Source: JAVBTT01 sp031550325 (lineage in GTDB: Bacteria; Bacillota; Clostridia; Oscillospirales; UBA929). From it: 45,528 nt of DNA. The stretch is taken from assembly GCA_031550325.1 (NCBI GenBank), contig JAVBOR010000046.1:1-45528 (forward strand). The letters run 5' to 3'. The first letter of the stretch is position 1. Every line of letters starts with the position of its first letter. The position numbers and the translations under genes were made by a program. Positions 15,346 through 24,800 of this stretch are shown one piece after another. A model generated the notes under the pieces. It had not been told where the DNA came from. It did no database searches and saw only the letters and a program-made list of their open reading frames with translations.

Positions 15346-16557
15346 CTAATAGCTGATCTGACTGGCCTGGGCAAGCGCCTGCGCGTACAGTCCGGCAATT
15401 TCGGTCTCGCTGGCCCCCAGGGTCTGCGCGAGCCTGGCGGCCTCCTCCCAGTCACAGCGCTCTAGGGCCAGCGTGACGGCCAGAAACAAGTAGCCGCGGC
15501 CCTCATGCCGGACGAGCGCGGCGGTGACGAGGTCGGACAGCGGCAGTTCGGCAAGGGCGTCATCGATGGAACACTCCATCAGCGTGTCCACGAGCGAAAA
15601 CAGGCCGACCAGAAAATACTCCTCGCTCTGGCTGCGCGGCCCGAAGCTCTTGGCCAGAAGCTCGCACATATTGGCGCGCACAAGGCTCATGTGTACGAGC
15701 TCATTGGGCTTTTCGTCGGCCAGTCCGGTCATGGTGACCAGCGAGAGCCATTTCTTAAGCTCGCGCTCTCCCAAAAAGACAACGGCCTGGTGAATGTCCG
15801 TGATGCGGTTGCGCAGGCCGAAATAGGCCGAGTTGACCATGCGAAGAACGCGCAGGCTCATGGCCAGATCGCGGCGGACAATGCGGGAAATGGCAAAAAA
15901 GTCGACCTCCGGCTTAAAGGCCAGCGTCAACAGCTGCAGCGCGTTAACCTTGGTCGGCGTCATGTCGGGCTTGCTGAGGATGACAGGCTTGCAGAAGAAG
16001 AAGCCCTGAAACAGCGTAAACCCCATCGCTTTGGCAGCTTCAAAGTCCTCGGCTGTCTCAATGCGTTCGGCCAAAAGGCTGGTGTGATTCAGGTCGATGC
16101 GCGGCAGGATCTCGCGCAGCGTTTCACGAAGTTTTTTGCCGTATTCCAGCTTGATGATGTTGGCGTAGCGCAGCATGGGCGCCAGCTCGTCGCGGAAGAC
16201 AAAGTCGTCCAGCGCGACAGTGAACCCGCGCTGACGAAGGTCATGCAGCACTTCAAGCAGCTCCGTAGACGGCTGCACGGTCTCCAAAACCTCGACCACA
16301 AGCTCCTCACGGCGAAACAGCGTGTAAATGCGGTCTAGGAGCATTCGCTCCGGGAAATTGACAAACGCCCGCTTGCGGTTGGCCAAACGGTCGATGCCCA
16401 CGCTGTGAAAGCCCTCCAGAATGCTGGACGTCGCGCGCTCGGCGTTGGTTTGAGGGTTAAACTGCTCGCTGTCGGCGGTGTCGCGGTAGAGCAGCTCATA
16501 GCCCTTTACCGTCAAATTTTTGGAGAGAATGGGCTGCCGCGCAAAGAATGAGTTCAA
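15346..16557 (-). CDS. EAL-HDOD signalling protein (YuxH-like, probably catalytically inactive EAL)
   Basis: The 403-aa protein joins an N-terminal EAL-type domain (about 1-200) to a C-terminal HDOD domain (about 205-400), the YuxH architecture. EAL landmarks are degenerate: EAL itself is YELLYR, the DDFG loop is LDDFVF, while AERIET and QGFFF correspond to later motifs. So c-di-GMP hydrolysis is doubtful and ligand sensing or scaffolding is more likely. I chose the TTG at 16557 (LNSFFARQPI) because GGGGAG lies eight bases upstream; residues before it look untranslated. It is divergent from the methyltransferase gene. Confidence 0.85.
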   Translation of the reverse strand: MNSFFARQPILSKNLTVKGYELLYRDTADSEQFNPQTNAERATSSILEGFHSVGIDRLANRKRAFVNFPERMLLDRIYTLFRREELVVEVLETVQPSTELLEVLHDLRQRGFTVALDDFVFRDELAPMLRYANIIKLEYGKKLRETLREILPRIDLNHTSLLAERIETAEDFEAAKAMGFTLFQGFFFCKPVILSKPDMTPTKVNALQLLTLAFKPEVDFFAISRIVRRDLAMSLRVLRMVNSAYFGLRNRITDIHQAVVFLGERELKKWLSLVTMTGLADEKPNELVHMSLVRANMCELLAKSFGPRSQSEEYFLVGLFSLVDTLMECSIDDALAELPLSDLVTAALVRHEGRGYLFLAVTLALERCDWEEAARLAQTLGASETEIAGLYAQALAQASQISY

Positions 16558-16738
16558 GTGTCCATCTCCCCTTCCCAGCAGTCTGTCGAAAAGTGTCCCC
16601 GCGCTGCCGGCGTGATCCGGGCATCCGGAGCGCTGATCATTGCGGTACATTCCCATGTCAAAAAATGGAAATAAATAGAAAAAACTAAGCAAAAAACCAA
16701 AAGTTTTTCACTATTCACACAATGCTGTACAATATTGC

Positions 16739-16767
16739 TTCACATTCTGTAAAAAATAGTGTATAAT
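16739..16767 (+). promoter_or_regulatory. Sigma-A promoter of the methyltransferase gene
   Basis: TTCACA (16739-16744) and TATAAT (16762-16767) are separated by 17 bases. Confidence 0.8.
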
Positions 16768-16831
16768 AAGGAAAAATAGCTAAGGTGAATGACAATAGCG
16801 TGTGCGGAAAGACAGCGCCGGAGGAGAAATG

Positions 16832-17584
16832 ATGAAAAAAATCTATATTCCCATGATGCGGTATGGAGACAGAGAGTTCGATGAGGGGTTCGTCGGCTGG
16901 GGATTTCAGAGCCCGGAGGAGCAGCTGCGCGACGCACAGGGCGTATTGCGCCTGACCGATCGCCCGAACATGCGCATTCTGGACCTGGCCTGCGGCCTGG
17001 GCAACTATCACAGGGTTTGGCTTGACGCCGGACACAGCGTTGTGGGAACGGATCTGTCCGAGATGTTTATCGCCATGGCCTGCGTGACCAATCCGGGGGC
17101 GTCATACCGTGTGGAGGATTATCATGATCTGGCAGAGATCGAGGCGTATGACCTCGTCACGCTCATCGACACGCCCGTGGAGGACGAAGAGCTGCCGTTT
17201 AATGTCTTTCGCGCGCTCGTGCCGGGCGGAACGTTTATTTTTCAAGTGACCAACCCAGATTACGCGCACGGTCCGCTGCACCAGAACCACCGCGATTGGC
17301 AGGAGAACGAGGACCGCACGTTTACGCTGCGGCGCAACGAGTACAACGGCGAAGTCGACCGCTGGGAATACGAGGAGTGGACGCTTGACCTGGAAAAGGC
17401 CGAGATTGTGGTACAGCACAACTTTACGCGGCAGCTGAACTTTGCGCGCCTTGTCGAGATTTTGCTTGGCGTGGGCTTCGGCACGGTCAGCTTCCTTGAC
17501 GCGGACGGACGTCCCTATCTGGGGGGCGCAGACATGCCGAAAAACTATTTCTGCATCGCGCGAAAGGGCATGTTAGTGGTTTGA
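16832..17584 (+). CDS. Class I SAM-dependent methyltransferase
   Basis: The protein (about 250 aa) has a Rossmann methyltransferase fold: motif I is ILDLACGLGNYH, followed by VVGTDLSEMF (motif II acid) and a post-motif LVPGGTFIFQV. The central part resembles small-molecule methyltransferases, but the substrate is unknown. Two adjacent ATGs (16829, 16832) follow GGAGGAG; I prefer the second for spacing. It is a single gene between its own promoter and the convergent regulator gene. Confidence 0.8.
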   Translation: MKKIYIPMMRYGDREFDEGFVGWGFQSPEEQLRDAQGVLRLTDRPNMRILDLACGLGNYHRVWLDAGHSVVGTDLSEMFIAMACVTNPGASYRVEDYHDLAEIEAYDLVTLIDTPVEDEELPFNVFRALVPGGTFIFQVTNPDYAHGPLHQNHRDWQENEDRTFTLRRNEYNGEVDRWEYEEWTLDLEKAEIVVQHNFTRQLNFARLVEILLGVGFGTVSFLDADGRPYLGGADMPKNYFCIARKGMLVV

Positions 17585-17587
17585 CAC

Positions 17588-18775
17588 TCAGTCGCCCCTG
17601 CCGCGCCGCGCCAGAATGCGGTAAAGCGTCGACAGGCCGATGCCGAGCTCGGCTGCAATCTTGCGCTTTGCCTCGACCGACGTTCCGTACGCCATTAGCA
17701 TGGCGCTCAGCTGTTCCTGCGTATAGGCCTCCCGCATTTGCTGCAGGGCGCCCATGCCCTCCTGCGCGCCCATCGGAAGATGGGTCGCCAGGACAAGGCC
17801 GCCGGGGCAGGTTTCGACGGCGAACGCGCAGGCGCTACGCAGTTCGGCGATGTTGCCAGGCCAGGCGTAGTGGCGCATGACTTCAAGCGCCTGGCGTGAA
17901 AAACCACTGATGTCCTTGTTGGCCTGCTGGGAGAGCCCGTGCAAAAGCGCCTCGGCCATCGGAGCAATGTCCTCCGGGCGGGTGCGCAGCGCGGGGATAC
18001 AAACCGGCAACACATTGAGCCGGACAAACAGGTCGTAGGGGAAGTCCCCGTCGGCGGCGCTTCTCTCAAAGCCGAGTCCGGCCGAGGCCATCACGCGGCA
18101 GGTTTCGGGAAGCAGACGGGTTTCGGCGTCGATCCCGAGCAGCCGCCTGACGGTGTCCAGCAGCGCGGAGGGCCAGAGGTCGATGTCCCTGAGAAACAGA
18201 ACGCCCGCGCGCTCGGCGAGCCTTAGCAGCTCATCGGGCTCGCATTCCGGGCCGGCAGTCTCAAACGGCTCGTCTTTTTGGGCAGAAAGTCTGTGGAGCG
18301 CCTGCGCGAAGTCCGGGCTGCCAACGCCGTCCTCGCCCAGGAAGAGCACGACCGAGTCCAGCAGGCTCAGCCGGTGAAGCCTCTCCCAGACGGCGACCAT
18401 GGCGTCGCTCTGGGTGGGCAGCGCGTCGGTGGTGAGTGCGCTGGGCGCCGCGTCGGGATAAAACATCGCCAGTGCGCCGACAACACGGTCGAGTACGCGC
18501 ACCGGACGAACCTCCAGGAGACCTTCGGCACTGGAAGTACCGGCATGCAGAATCACGCGCTCGGTGCGGGCGGGCTGGCCGTCCAGTGCGGCGCGCACCG
18601 ACGCAAGTTCGACAAAATCAACATTCTCCAGCACGATGGGACAGGGGTGCGTGCTGCTGTACGCGGGGCTGCCCGAGCGATTGAGCAGAACAACAGGGCA
18701 CGCAAGGGCGTCCAGCACCCCGCAGAGAAGATCCAGTTCCATTTGACGAGCATCGTCCATATGACGCACTTCCAT
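17588..18775 (-). CDS. Degenerate NtrC/Fis-family transcription regulator
   Basis: The protein (395 aa) has a PAS-like N-terminus (about 10-110), an AAA+ region of the sigma-54 activator family (about 130-345) and a Fis-type HTH (RKIAAELGIGLSTLYRIL) at the C-terminus. Family sequence is clear in LFVRLNVLPVCIPALRTR and YAWPGNIAELRS. However, Walker A is GEDGVGSPD, lacking the GKT/GKE lysine, Walker B is LFLRDID, and no GAFTGA loop is visible. It probably cannot hydrolyse ATP or remodel sigma-54 polymerase and may act as a simple DNA-binding sensor. The start is uncertain (18775 or the ATG at 18760). Confidence 0.82.
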   Translation of the reverse strand: MEVRHMDDARQMELDLLCGVLDALACPVVLLNRSGSPAYSSTHPCPIVLENVDFVELASVRAALDGQPARTERVILHAGTSSAEGLLEVRPVRVLDRVVGALAMFYPDAAPSALTTDALPTQSDAMVAVWERLHRLSLLDSVVLFLGEDGVGSPDFAQALHRLSAQKDEPFETAGPECEPDELLRLAERAGVLFLRDIDLWPSALLDTVRRLLGIDAETRLLPETCRVMASAGLGFERSAADGDFPYDLFVRLNVLPVCIPALRTRPEDIAPMAEALLHGLSQQANKDISGFSRQALEVMRHYAWPGNIAELRSACAFAVETCPGGLVLATHLPMGAQEGMGALQQMREAYTQEQLSAMLMAYGTSVEAKRKIAAELGIGLSTLYRILARRGRGD

Positions 18776-18940
18776 TCGTTTCTTGATCGTCCGATTGACA
18801 AGAAAGCCGTGGCCGGCCAGCTTCGCTTGGACACAATGTTCGGCGTTATCTCCGGCGCATAGGAACTATATCGTTCTTTTTTTAATTGAACATAACTATT
18901 TTCCGGAATAAATTCTACTATATGAAAATAGAAGCAGATC

Positions 18941-18983
18941 AGGCCGTCGACAGCCACAGTGTTTGGCAATCGACGGCCTTTTT
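18941..18983 (+). terminator. Intrinsic terminator reading on the plus strand
   Basis: AGGCCGTCGA (18941-18950) pairs with TCGACGGCCT (18970-18979) and is followed by TTTT on the plus strand. No plus-strand gene precedes it. On the minus strand, after radC, no U-run follows. It may end a short plus-strand RNA (see findings). Confidence 0.65.
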
Positions 18984-19019
18984 GACAATAAGGAGTGCGC
19001 CCTCTGTTTCGGATGGGCT

Positions 19020-19712
19020 TCAGCGCTGGAAAAACAGGCCGCTTTGCGCCAAAGACACAAAGTCGCCGTCTGCCACGATGATATGATCCACAAATAAAAT
19101 GCCCACACTTTCCAAAGCTGCCTTGAGTTTGAGCGTTGTGATTTGATCCTCCTGGGAGGGCAGCGCCACGCCGCTGAGGTGGTTGTGCGCCAAAATCACC
19201 GAGGCCGCGTTATTGGCCATGGCCTGCTCAACGACGCGGCGCGTGTGAACCTGCGCCATGGTTACAGTGCCTTCGGCCAAGGGCTTGCAAGACAAAACAC
19301 GCTTGCGGCTGTCCAGACAGACCAGAACAATCTGCTCGGTCCGGCAGCCAATAAAATGAGGCAGCAAAAACGCGCCGGCCTTTTCGACCGTGTCGAGGCA
19401 CTGGCCCTCGGCCTGGCGGCTGAGCTGATATTTTCGCGAGATTTGCGGGATGAGCTTGAGCAGCGTCGCCGTGTTTTCCCCGACGCCCGAAACCGTCTGC
19501 AGCTCTTCAAAAGAGGCGTCCATTACGGCGGCAATCGATCCGAACCGATCGATCAGCCGGTGCGCCAGCGCGTTGGTGTCGTGCAGGGGGATGGAAAAAA
19601 AGAGCAGCAGCTCAAGGGTGTTGTGCTCGGCGAAGTGCTCCAGCCCCTCCAGGTGAAACCGCTCCTTCAGGCGCGCCCGGTGTCCCGCGTGGATGGCCTT
19701 GTCGTCCTTCAT
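19020..19712 (-). CDS. radC: RadC-family JAB domain protein
   Basis: RadC homologues carry a helix-hairpin-helix segment (around VSGVGENTATLL) and a JAMM/MPN-like metalloprotease domain. The JAMM motif is visible as HNHLSG followed by PSQED. Despite the name, a repair role is not proven. The protein is 230 aa from the ATG at 19712, which overlaps the pyrE stop (ATGA). An ATG at 19739 with an AGGGG SD would add nine residues and overlap pyrE more. The KAIHAGHRARLKERF start is typical of clostridial members. Confidence 0.9.
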   Translation of the reverse strand: MKDDKAIHAGHRARLKERFHLEGLEHFAEHNTLELLLFFSIPLHDTNALAHRLIDRFGSIAAVMDASFEELQTVSGVGENTATLLKLIPQISRKYQLSRQAEGQCLDTVEKAGAFLLPHFIGCRTEQIVLVCLDSRKRVLSCKPLAEGTVTMAQVHTRRVVEQAMANNAASVILAHNHLSGVALPSQEDQITTLKLKAALESVGILFVDHIIVADGDFVSLAQSGLFFQR

Positions 19713-20278
19713 ACGGTGCGGCTGCCGGGCTTTTCCCATGCGAGCCCCTGCTGGCAAAGCGGACACTCCTCGGGCGTCCAGCTGACGATATCCAAGCGCA
19801 CAACGGCGCGGAAATCGACGCCAAAGTCGGCTTTTCCGCCGCTGCGGTCGACCAGCGCGCCGACGCCCGCCACAACGCCGCCGCAGGCCTTCACCAGGTC
19901 AAGGACCTCCAGAACCGACCCGCCGGTCGTCACGGCGTCCTCCACGACAAGCACACGCTCCCCGGGGTTGATGGCAAACCCGCGGCGCAGGGTAAACACG
20001 CCGTTTTCCCGCTCGGCGAAAATATTCCGGCAGCCGAGATACCGCGAGACCTCGTAGGCCATTTGAATCGCGCCGACCGCCGGGCCGACCACGACGTCGA
20101 TGTCCGTAAACTGCTCGGCCAGCGCCCTGCACAGCGTCTGCGCATAGTCCGGCCACTGGAATACGCGCGCGCACTGCATGTATTTGTCCGAATGCCGCCC
20201 GGAGGTGAGCCTGAAGTGCCCCTGGAGAAGAACTCCGGATTTTTGTAGGATGTCGAGCGCCTCAGTCTGACTGATCAT
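19709..20278 (-). CDS. pyrE: Orotate phosphoribosyltransferase
   Basis: PyrE converts orotate and PRPP to OMP in pyrimidine synthesis (189 aa, cytoplasmic). The PRPP-binding motif is clear as VLVVEDAVTTGGS. The N-terminus HFRLTSGRHSDKYMQC is characteristic. The ATG at 20278 follows AGGAGG and overlaps the stop of the ECF S component (ATGA). The open frame extends further upstream but that part lies inside the neighbour. No other pyr gene is present here. Confidence 0.95.
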   Translation of the reverse strand: MISQTEALDILQKSGVLLQGHFRLTSGRHSDKYMQCARVFQWPDYAQTLCRALAEQFTDIDVVVGPAVGAIQMAYEVSRYLGCRNIFAERENGVFTLRRGFAINPGERVLVVEDAVTTGGSVLEVLDLVKACGGVVAGVGALVDRSGGKADFGVDFRAVVRLDIVSWTPEECPLCQQGLAWEKPGSRTV

Positions 20279-20841
20279 AGTTTTCCTCCTGTACTGTAAA
20301 ATATTCTCATGCATTTCCTGCCGAAGAAGAACAGCAAAACGGCGTTGGTGACGGCGTGTCCCAGATCCGGAACGAAACTCGCCGCGCAGGCCAGCATATA
20401 GCCGCTCCAGGTAAAGGGCGCGCCGAGACTGTAAACCATGAGATTCATGGCCCAGCCGAACACAAAGCCCCACATAAAGCCGGCCAGGCCGAGCACCCAG
20501 GGCGGCGCTTTGCGCAAAAAGCCGGCGGTAAGCCCCATGACGCCCCAGAGCAGCGCCTGCCAGAAGACCCACGGGCCGAGCCCGGTCAGCAGCCGGGACA
20601 AAACCGCGGTCAGGGCGCCGCAAAGAAGGCCGGCGCCCGGGCCAAAGGCCATGCCGCAGACAAAAACGATAAAGGATGACGGCTGTACGCCGGGAATGGC
20701 CACAAGCGCGGCGCCTCCAACCGACGCCAGGCCCGACAGCACGGCCACGGTCAGCATCGGCCGCAGGCCTTTTTTTAGAAAGGGCGGGGCGAAGACCGCC
20801 AGCAGGAGAAAGAGCGCGGCGCCAAGAATCGCCTCAACCAA
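20275..20841 (-). CDS. ECF transporter substrate-specific (S) component
   Basis: This is a small hydrophobic protein (188 aa) with about six TM segments. The stretch IPGVQPSSFIVFVCGMAFGP and the following glycine-rich helix fit ECF S components, which capture vitamins or related small molecules and use a shared EcfAA'T module coded elsewhere. I cannot assign the substrate. The start must be the TTG at 20841, because an in-frame TGA lies three codons upstream; it overlaps the AEC transporter stop by eight bases. Coupling to pyrE could hint at a nucleobase-related substrate, but this is inference. Confidence 0.8.
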   Translation of the reverse strand: MVEAILGAALFLLLAVFAPPFLKKGLRPMLTVAVLSGLASVGGAALVAIPGVQPSSFIVFVCGMAFGPGAGLLCGALTAVLSRLLTGLGPWVFWQALLWGVMGLTAGFLRKAPPWVLGLAGFMWGFVFGWAMNLMVYSLGAPFTWSGYMLACAASFVPDLGHAVTNAVLLFFFGRKCMRIFYSTGGKL

Positions 20842-21808
20842 GGGGAATCACCAGCCCGAGAAGACCCACCAGGATGGGGATGAACAGCACCGAAAGCAGG
20901 GTGGTCAACGCGAGCATCTGCGCTGCCAGATCCTGATTGGAGTTGTAGTGGCGCGCCATGAGCATGGCCTGGCTCATCGTCGGCATGGCCGATTCGGCGA
21001 CAAAGACACCTGTGACCAGCTCGCGGTTCAGCGTGATTCCGGGGACAAAACGGAAAAAGAGGAAGCACGCGCCGAGAGTCAGCAGCGGCAGAACGAAAAA
21101 CCGGCCCAAAATGGTCACGGCCGCCTCGCGGCCGATGCGCAGCGCGCCGCGGCCCATGCGGCTGACCACGGCGCCCGTGATGAACAGCGAGACGGGGATG
21201 TTCATGCCGCCGACGTAGTTCAGGGAGTTGAGCAAAAACTGAGGCAAAGGAATGCCGAGAAGTCCGACCGCGGCGCCGAGCAGCGAGCCCACAAGCGGAG
21301 GGGAAAACACCCTGGCCACGGCCCGCCAGCCGAGCGGATAGCGATGCCCGCCGTCGCGCGCGATGCCCGCCGCGCCAAAGGTCCAAAACAGCAGGGTGTT
21401 GCTGAAAAAGTAAATCGTGATCAGCGGAAGGGCCTTGTCGCCGAAGATGGCGGTGCACACGGGCAGTCCGATAAACACAGCGTTGGACAGGCTGAACATG
21501 GCCGTGACTAGGCCCCGGCTGCTCTCCTTTACGCGAAAAATGCGGCAGAAGAGAGCCCCCAGTCCGTATCCGGCCAGCATCACGAAAAACGGCAGCGGCA
21601 GCAAAAACCCCGCGCCGCGCAGCAGCTCCATGTCGACGGACTGGAGGCAGTTGAAAAACATATTGCAGGGGATAAATAAATTGACGGCCAGCTTGGAAAG
21701 CTGTTCCTCGGTCTGAGAGCCGAGGGCACCCGTCCTGGTGAGGATCGCCCCAAGGCCAACGAGCGTAATCAGCAGGAAAACGCCCTGCAGCGCACCTCCG
21801 ACAGACAC
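20834..21808 (-). CDS. AEC family (auxin efflux carrier-like) transporter
   Basis: This is a 324-aa membrane protein with about ten TM segments of the AEC/Mem_trans family, which in bacteria often move malate or other organic acids. Typical segments are FIPCNMFFNCLQSVD, SLSNAVFIGLPV and AESAMPTMSQAMLMA. The frame stays open for another 3.8 kb upstream, but that is antisense to purL. The real start is probably the GTG at 21808, preceded by GAGAGGAG. It is the first gene of a four-gene overlapping operon. Confidence 0.88.
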   Translation of the reverse strand: MSVGGALQGVFLLITLVGLGAILTRTGALGSQTEEQLSKLAVNLFIPCNMFFNCLQSVDMELLRGAGFLLPLPFFVMLAGYGLGALFCRIFRVKESSRGLVTAMFSLSNAVFIGLPVCTAIFGDKALPLITIYFFSNTLLFWTFGAAGIARDGGHRYPLGWRAVARVFSPPLVGSLLGAAVGLLGIPLPQFLLNSLNYVGGMNIPVSLFITGAVVSRMGRGALRIGREAAVTILGRFFVLPLLTLGACFLFFRFVPGITLNRELVTGVFVAESAMPTMSQAMLMARHYNSNQDLAAQMLALTTLLSVLFIPILVGLLGLVIPLG

Positions 21809-21838
21809 AGACGCACTCCTCTCCCCAAGCTTTCGCGA

Positions 21839-21866
21839 TTGACATATGACCCAGATACTATATAAT
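21839..21866 (+). promoter_or_regulatory. Sigma-A promoter of purL-egsA
   Basis: TTGACA (21839-21844) and TATAAT (21861-21866), 16 bases apart, both perfect consensus. No PurR box or purine riboswitch is visible in the short leader. Confidence 0.85.
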
Positions 21867-21898
21867 GTAATGGCAAAAAGCGCAAGGGGGTAAGCCTT

Positions 21899-24800
21899 TT
21901 GGAGAACAAAGTTTTTCGCGGGTTTGTGGAGAAAAAACCCGGTTTCGACGTTGCTGCTGCGGCCATTCTGGCCGACATCACCGGCTTTTTGGGCGTAAAG
22001 TGTACAGGGCTGCGCCTGTTTAGCCGATACGACGTGCAAGGGGTTACCGAGCAGGGGTGGCTGGCCCTGCGCGGCGTTGTTTTGTCCGAGCCCATGAGCG
22101 ATGAGTTTTATGAGGAAACCCTGCCCGAGCTCGCGCCGACGGCCAAACTGCTGGCTTACGAGGCGCTGCCCGGGCAGTTTGAACAGCGGGCGGACTCCTG
22201 CTCGCAGTGCATCCAAATGCTGCTGGGTGGTGACCGGCCGCTGGTGCGCTGTGCGCGCGTTCTGGCGCTTGAGGGCGTCGGCGACGAGGACTTCGCGCGC
22301 GTGGCCCATCACCTGATCAACCCCGTGGAGAGCGGGATGGCCGAGCTGGACAAGCCGGCGTCGCTTGAGCGCGCCTTTGCCAGTCCGCCCGATGTGCGGG
22401 TGCTCGAGGGCTTTGCCGTACTCGACGCCGGAGGGCTGGACGAGCTGGGCCGGGGCCTGGGGCTTGCCATGGATCAGGACGACCTCGCCGCCTGCCAGGC
22501 GTATTTCAGTTCGGAGGGCCGCGCCCCGACGATGACCGAGCTGCGCGTGCTCGACACCTACTGGTCGGATCATTGCCGCCACACGACGTTCCAAACGCAC
22601 CTGGAGGACATTGTGATCGAGGACGCGCGCGTGGAGCGCGCTTACGCACGGTACAGCGCAGTCCGGGCCGACAGGCCGGTGACGCTCATGGACATCGCGC
22701 TGACCGGTATGCGGCATTTGCGCAAAACAGGCCGGCTTGAGCGCCTGGACCTGTCGGACGAGGTCAATGCCTGCACCGTGCGCGTGACCGCCGACATTGA
22801 CGGCCGCTCTGAGCCTTGGCTGCTGCTGTTCAAGAACGAAACCCACAACCACCCCACCGAGATTGAGCCGTTTGGCGGCGCTGCCACCTGCATCGGCGGC
22901 GCCATCCGCGATCCGCTCTCGGGAAGGGCGTATGTGTATCAGGCCATGCGCGTCACGGGCGCGGGCGATCCCCGCGCGCCGATTGAGGACACGCTGCCGG
23001 GCAAGCTGCCACAGCGTCGGCTGACCGTCGCGGCGGCGGAGGGCTACAGCTCCTACGGCAACCAGATCGGCCTGGCCACGGGCTATGTCAAGGAGTTTTA
23101 TCATCCGGGATACGTGGCCAAACGCCTGGAGCTCGGCGCGGTGGTCGGCGCGGCGCCCGTGAGCCATGTGCGCCGCGAACAGCCCATGCCCGGCGATCTC
23201 GTGCTGCTGCTGGGCGGCCGTACCGGAAGAGACGGCATTGGCGGCGCGACCGGCTCCTCCAAGACTCATGACGAGCGGTCGGTGGCGACCTGCGCCGCCG
23301 AGGTGCAAAAGGGCAACGCGCCCGAGGAGCGCAAGCTTCAGCGGCTGTTCCGCAATCCTGAGGCAACGCGCCTGATCAAGCGCTGCAACGACTTTGGCGC
23401 GGGCGGTGTGAGCGTGGCCATCGGCGAGCTGGCCGACGGCCTGTCCATTGACCTCGACGCCGTTCCGAAGAAATACGACGGGCTGGACGGCACGGAGCTG
23501 GCCATCTCGGAGTCGCAGGAGCGCATGGCCGTGGTGGTTTCGGTATCCGACGAGCCCGCGCTGCGCGCGCTCGCAGCCGCCGAGAACCTTGAGGCCACCG
23601 TGGTGGCGCGCGTGACGGACGACAAGACGCTGACCATGCGGTGGCGGGGCAAAGACATTGTCCGGCTCAGCCGCGCGTTTTTGGATACAAACGGCGCGCC
23701 GAAACGCGCGCGCGTCCATGTCCCCGCTCTCCGGGAGGATACTCCCCATGAGAAAAAGGATATTTCGATGGCCGAGAAGCTGCTGCTGCTGGCCAGCGAC
23801 CTGAATTATTGCTCGCAGAAAGGACTCGTCGAGCGCTTTGACGGCTCGATCGGCGCGGGCAGCGTGCTGATGCCGCATGGCGGCCGGCGCGCGCTGACCG
23901 AAACCCAGGCCATGGCGGCACTGCTGCCCGCGACCGGCGCGCGTACGGCCTCGGTGATGGCGTGCGGGTTTGACCCCGAGCGTTGTGCCGCCGACCCGTT
24001 TGGCGGCGCGGTGTATTCGGTGGTCACTTCGGTGGCAAAGCTCATCGCGTCCGGCGCGGGGCTGGACGACGCGTACTTGTCGCTGCAGGAGTATTTCCCG
24101 CGGCCCAAAACAGACGAGCGGCGTTGGGGCCTGCCGTTTGCGGCGCTGCTGGGGGCGCTGGACGCGCAGCTGGGCCTTGGCCTCGCGGCCATCGGCGGCA
24201 AGGACTCTATGTCGGGAAGCTTTAACGAGCTCGACGTGCCGCCCACGCTGGTGTCGTTCGCTGTCACCGTGGCGGCTGCCGGGAGCGTCCTCTCGCCTGA
24301 GTTTAAAGAGCCCGGGCATCCTGTGTATTTGTTTAGAGCGCCCCAAAAAGAGGACAAGACGCCAGACTACCCCGGCCTGCTGGCGATGTGGGCGCGGTTT
24401 TCGGCGCTCTGCCGGGAGGGGAAAATCGTCTCTGCGTTTGTGTGCGAGCGCGGCGGCGCGTACGGAGCGGCGCTGAAAATGTCGCTGGGCAATCACATCG
24501 GGTTCGAAACGGACTGCACCGGGGACGACCTTTTTGACCTCCCCTGCGGCAGTATTGTGGCCGAAGCGGTCGGACAGGTGCAAGATGAGCAAATTTTTGG
24601 ATATACTACCAGCGATGAACAGCTGCGCGTCGGCGACGATTATCTGCCGCTGGGCAGCTTGCAGGCAGCCTGGGAGGCACCGCTGGAGAGCGTGTTCCCC
24701 ACGCGGGTGAAGGCGATGGACGAAATCGTGCCGGAGCTCACCCCCGCGCCGCGCCGCGCCGCGCCGCGCGTGACGCCCCTGCGGGAAAAGCCCAGGGCCG

